This document shows, piece by piece, positions 62,054 through 64,000 of a stretch of DNA of 64,000 nt. The notes under the pieces were generated by a model. That model was given only the letters and a program-made list of their open reading frames with translations, was not told the origin of the DNA and searched no databases. Position 1 is the stretch's first letter, and the number at the start of each line of letters is the position of its first letter. The translations under genes and the position numbers were made by a program. This DNA is from an uncultured Candidatus Melainabacteria bacterium. GTDB taxonomy: Bacteria > Cyanobacteriota > Vampirovibrionia > Gastranaerophilales > Gastranaerophilaceae. The stretch is from the NCBI GenBank assembly GCA_934667125.1, contig CAKULF010000007.1, positions 1 to 64,000 of the forward strand. The letters are read 5' to 3'.

Positions 62054-62593
62054 TTACAAATAAAAATTCATATAGCTTTCATCAATAATATCTTGTTCTA
62101 TTCCTATATAGCAGAGAGTGATGGCGGAGTAGGAATGGTTGAAAATCTTTTGCAGGAGCTCAATGTTGTCAAACTGTTTATAATGGTGGTAGTCAAATGT
62201 TTTGTGCAGCGAGTGGGTGCCTATTTTGTCTTGTAGATTCAATGTTTTTGCTGCCTTATTCAAAATCCTGTATGCTTGGTTTCGATCAAGCCTGTTTCCT
62301 TGTTGCGTAATAAATAACGGCTCGTCTTCCGGTCGGTCTTTTACAAAATCTTCAAGCACAACCTTTAGTTCGGAATTTAGCGGAAAACGCTTGTTTTTCT
62401 TCGCCTTTTTCTCTTTGATTTCGACAAAATCTCTACCCTTAACATCCCCGACATCTAGTTTCAAAATATCAGAAATCCTGAGTCCGCAATTTATCCCGAA
62501 AATAAAAAGCACAAGATCTCGCTTTTTGCGTTTCAAAACCGTCTTCATTTTCTCAATATCCTCTCTATTCCTTATCGGTTGGACAATATTCAT
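62054..62593 (-). CDS. Small tyrosine recombinase (catalytic domain only)
   Basis: 179 aa, intact. R39 in GLRISDIL is the first catalytic Arg, the KKAKKNK hairpin gives the Lys, H153 and Y162 (CYIGI) are in place; the HxxR motif reads HSLH (H127, H130), so the second Arg is replaced by His followed by Lys. There is no N-terminal arm-binding or core-binding domain, so it is a minimal integrase or resolvase-like XerC relative of plasmids and small elements. Same orientation as the broken copy at 48.4-48.9 kb. Confidence 0.8.
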   Translation of the reverse strand: MNIVQPIRNREDIEKMKTVLKRKKRDLVLFIFGINCGLRISDILKLDVGDVKGRDFVEIKEKKAKKNKRFPLNSELKVVLEDFVKDRPEDEPLFITQQGNRLDRNQAYRILNKAAKTLNLQDKIGTHSLHKTFDYHHYKQFDNIELLQKIFNHSYSAITLCYIGIEQDIIDESYMNFYL

Positions 62594-62601
62594 ACTCCCT
62601 C

Positions 62602-62868
62602 CTATATCACAAAATAGTCTACCCCCAAGTTGTATCGCACGAAAAACTCAAAATCCTTGCTATATCTTTCGCCCGTAATGTGTTTAGAAATATAGCTTTC
62701 GGTCATTTTGAGCCGTTTTGCAAGTTTCTTTTGCGTAAATTCTTTTTGCCGCAAAGCAAACCGAATCGCAAGTTCCCGCCTGTATAAAAACACGCTTTTA
62801 GTCTTTGCCAAATTTTCATCGGCGCGTTCTTTAATATAATCAATGCTTTGTAGCCCTTTTTTCTTCAT
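62602..62868 (-). CDS. HTH protein upstream of the recombinase
   Basis: 88 aa from the ATG at 62868 (GGAGG five bases upstream). The C-terminal half is a helix-turn-helix (EFTQKKLAKRLKMTESYISKH). It is read from the promoter at 62899-62927 and ends 9 bp before the recombinase, so the two are an operon; an element regulator or excisionase-like factor is likely. Confidence 0.75.
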   Translation of the reverse strand: MKKKGLQSIDYIKERADENLAKTKSVFLYRRELAIRFALRQKEFTQKKLAKRLKMTESYISKHITGERYSKDFEFFVRYNLGVDYFVI

Positions 62869-62898
62869 AAAAACCTCCGAAATTCTCTGGGGAAACAC

Positions 62899-62927
62899 AT
62901 ATTAACTCTGTTTTCAAGAAACATCAA
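62899..62927 (-). promoter_or_regulatory. Promoter of the HTH-recombinase operon
   Basis: Minus strand TTGATG (62927-62922), 17-bp spacer, TAATAT (62904-62899). The -35 lies in the 14-bp motif shared with 56044-56057. Confidence 0.75.
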
Positions 62928-62929
62928 GT
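62916..62929 (-). promoter_or_regulatory. Shared 14-bp promoter motif copy 2
   Basis: ACTTGATGTTTCTT on the minus strand, identical to 56044-56057. Confidence 0.6.
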
Positions 62930-63014
62930 CCATAAATTTTTGTGTCGAAATGATACAAAAGGGGTAAATATTAGTCGGAAACAGTTCCAATTTAAGGTCG
63001 GAAGAGCGATAGAT

Positions 63015-63215
63015 GTGAGTACGATAAATAAAGATAAATACATCTCAATTCAAGAATTAGCAGACCTTAAAGGTGTGAGTACTCGGGCGATTCGGATGTC
63101 GCGTGATAAATATGTCACCCGCGAGATAATTGTCGGAGGCGGAAAAAGTTTTGAAATTCTGCTATCAAGTATTGAATTGGATTTACAGGAAAAATATTTT
63201 GACAAAAAGACATAG
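63015..63215 (+). CDS. Mu-type transposase N-terminal HTH domain (ends at an in-frame TAG)
   Basis: About 66 aa from a GTG at 63015 (frame open from 62940). KYISIQELADLKGVSTRAIRM and KSFEILLSSIE are the Mu transposase DNA-binding domain. The TAG at 63213-63215 is followed in the same frame by the rest of a MuA-like transposase, so this is either a nonsense-interrupted gene or two separate genes. Composition is more GC-rich than the neighbouring restriction genes. Confidence 0.65.
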   Translation: MSTINKDKYISIQELADLKGVSTRAIRMSRDKYVTREIIVGGGKSFEILLSSIELDLQEKYFDKKT

Positions 63216-64000
63216 ATAACTTCTGAATCAACGGCTTTGATACCGATTTTGCCTATAAAAAATCTTCCGACTAAAGTTAATGAGATTGCGCTTGCGCGTT
63301 TGGATTTGCTCCGCGAATGGCAAAAATACAGAAAACATCACCCTGGGGGTAAAACCCGTGCCAGAGTTGAGTTTATCGAAAGCTACAATACCGGCATGTT
63401 GTACCCGCATATTTTTAAGGTGCTTGGTAAAACTTCAATCGGCTCGGTTAAGCGGTGGAAACGCAATCTCGGAAACACAACTGATTATCATTTGCTGCTG
63501 CCAAAATATGAGTATACGACAGAGTTTCGCACATCTTTGACCGATTATGAAAAACAGGTGTTTTTGAAAATTTTGCTGCACCCGAACAAGTTTTGTGTCG
63601 GGAAAGCAATCTCTATAACCAAGCATATTTTGTCAAAAGAGGGGTCGATAAATGTTCAAGATGTGACATTCCGCCGTTATGCGAATTGGTTTAGGGATAA
63701 TCATTATGACATTTGGACATTGGCTCGTGATGGCGAAAAGGCATTAAAAGACAACGTTGAACCATATATTTTGCGTGATATTTCAAAACTTGAGGTCGGG
63801 GATGTGCTTGTGACGGATGGGCATAAACTCTCGTTTTTGGTACAAAATCCGTTTACAGGGAAACCTACAAGAACAACTTTAATCGGCTTTTTGGATTGGA
63901 AATCGACTGCACTTGTCGGGTACGAGATTATGCTTGAAGAAAATACCCAAAGCATCGCGTCGGCTCTGCGTAACGCAATAATCAACTTGCAAAATATCCC
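63216..64000 (+). CDS. Mu-type DDE transposase core, truncated by the window end
   Basis: About 261 codons open to the right edge in the same frame as the HTH domain before it. After a linker (RLDLLREWQKYRKHH) and a helical region (FRRYANWFRDNH) the catalytic core begins: VLVTDGHKLSF with the first Asp (63816-63818) and GFLDWKSTALVGYE with the second (63894-63896); the Glu lies beyond the window. It belongs to the MuA/transposase-rve group that acts with a MuB-like ATPase. No start codon with ribosome site is obvious after the TAG, favouring a single interrupted gene. Confidence 0.75.
   Translation, partial: MTSESTALIPILPIKNLPTKVNEIALARLDLLREWQKYRKHHPGGKTRARVEFIESYNTGMLYPHIFKVLGKTSIGSVKRWKRNLGNTTDYHLLLPKYEYTTEFRTSLTDYEKQVFLKILLHPNKFCVGKAISITKHILSKEGSINVQDVTFRRYANWFRDNHYDIWTLARDGEKALKDNVEPYILRDISKLEVGDVLVTDGHKLSFLVQNPFTGKPTRTTLIGFLDWKSTALVGYEIMLEENTQSIASALRNAIINLQNI

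Noticed and set aside
43043..63215. Possible reassignment of TAG to an amino acid in the island (in-frame TAGs at 43043, 45798 and 63213)
   Set aside because: mcrB and the second GIY-YIG gene end in TAG at the expected protein ends, and most other genes are intact with the standard code; isolated nonsense changes are simpler.

Overview
Organism. The window is AT-rich (roughly 30-35% GC in most genes) and uses a standard bacterial code. It encodes a HydE-type [FeFe]-hydrogenase maturase (anaerobic life), a flagellin, type IV/type II prepilins, a DUF2993 protein of a kind common in cyanobacteria, a CsaB-like pyruvyl transferase, and many unassigned proteins with a short N-terminal [S/T/A]F[K/T][G/S] motif. 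Together these fit a gut member of the non-photosynthetic Cyanobacteria sister group (Melainabacteria/Vampirovibrionia, probably Candidatus Gastranaerophilales). That placement is inference from gene content; no 16S or ribosomal protein lies in the window.

Layout. 0.1-5 kb: a secreted GH13 enzyme, an integral-membrane acyltransferase, a DUF374 acyltransferase and CsaB (envelope). 5.3-12.2 kb: a small FTSG protein, two zinc dehydrogenases, tRNA-Phe with an attached repeat element, hydE, tcdA and ybaK. 12.2-16.7 kb: a Fic remnant, a putative ADP-ribosyltransferase, an XRE regulator and a large prepilin with a triplicated WRLP domain. 16.8-18.5 kb: a gene-free, repeat-dense stretch with MITE-like elements, REP-like palindromes, a long hairpin and a candidate structured RNA. 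18.5-28.3 kb: flavodoxin/HAD/acetyltransferase operon, a PARP-like protein, a membrane protein, a second GH13-like protein, small DUF proteins and a PIF1-type helicase. 28.3-28.5 kb: tRNA-Arg with a second copy of the tRNA-attached element. 28.7-42.8 kb: mostly core genes (response regulator and CtpA protease, VOC, DUF2993, MnmC-like, DnaB, flagellin, HD protein, SGNH hydrolase, prepilin, XRE). 42.8-64 kb: an accessory island with gene debris (CsoR tail, nonsense-mutated ORF, frameshifted methylase and integrase), a HEPN-like/winged-helix pair, two GIY-YIG nucleases, McrB-McrC, an Eco57I-like pair of methyltransferase/endonuclease proteins, a second HEPN-like protein, a second small tyrosine recombinase and a Mu-type transposase running off the end.

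How it works together. The first two thirds is housekeeping and surface biology of a motile anaerobe, with genes of possible host-interaction type (two ART-fold proteins, a giant prepilin, FKG-motif proteins). The last third looks like a defence/mobility island: modification-dependent restriction (McrBC) beside a modifying restriction system (Eco57I-like) and candidate RNA-targeting HEPN proteins, flanked by recombinases. Most broken genes there are interrupted at mononucleotide runs, so either the island is decaying or the assembly has homopolymer errors.

Most novel signals: (1) two short elements joined to the 3' ends of tRNA-Phe and tRNA-Arg, sharing a 24-bp core and a 9-bp end, each regenerating the tRNA 3' end; (2) the recurrent N-terminal FKG-type motif on otherwise unrelated proteins; (3) the repeat nursery at 16.8-18.5 kb; (4) the island gene set. 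Several genes also have a -10 box 6-9 bp before the ATG and no Shine-Dalgarno, suggesting leaderless mRNAs.
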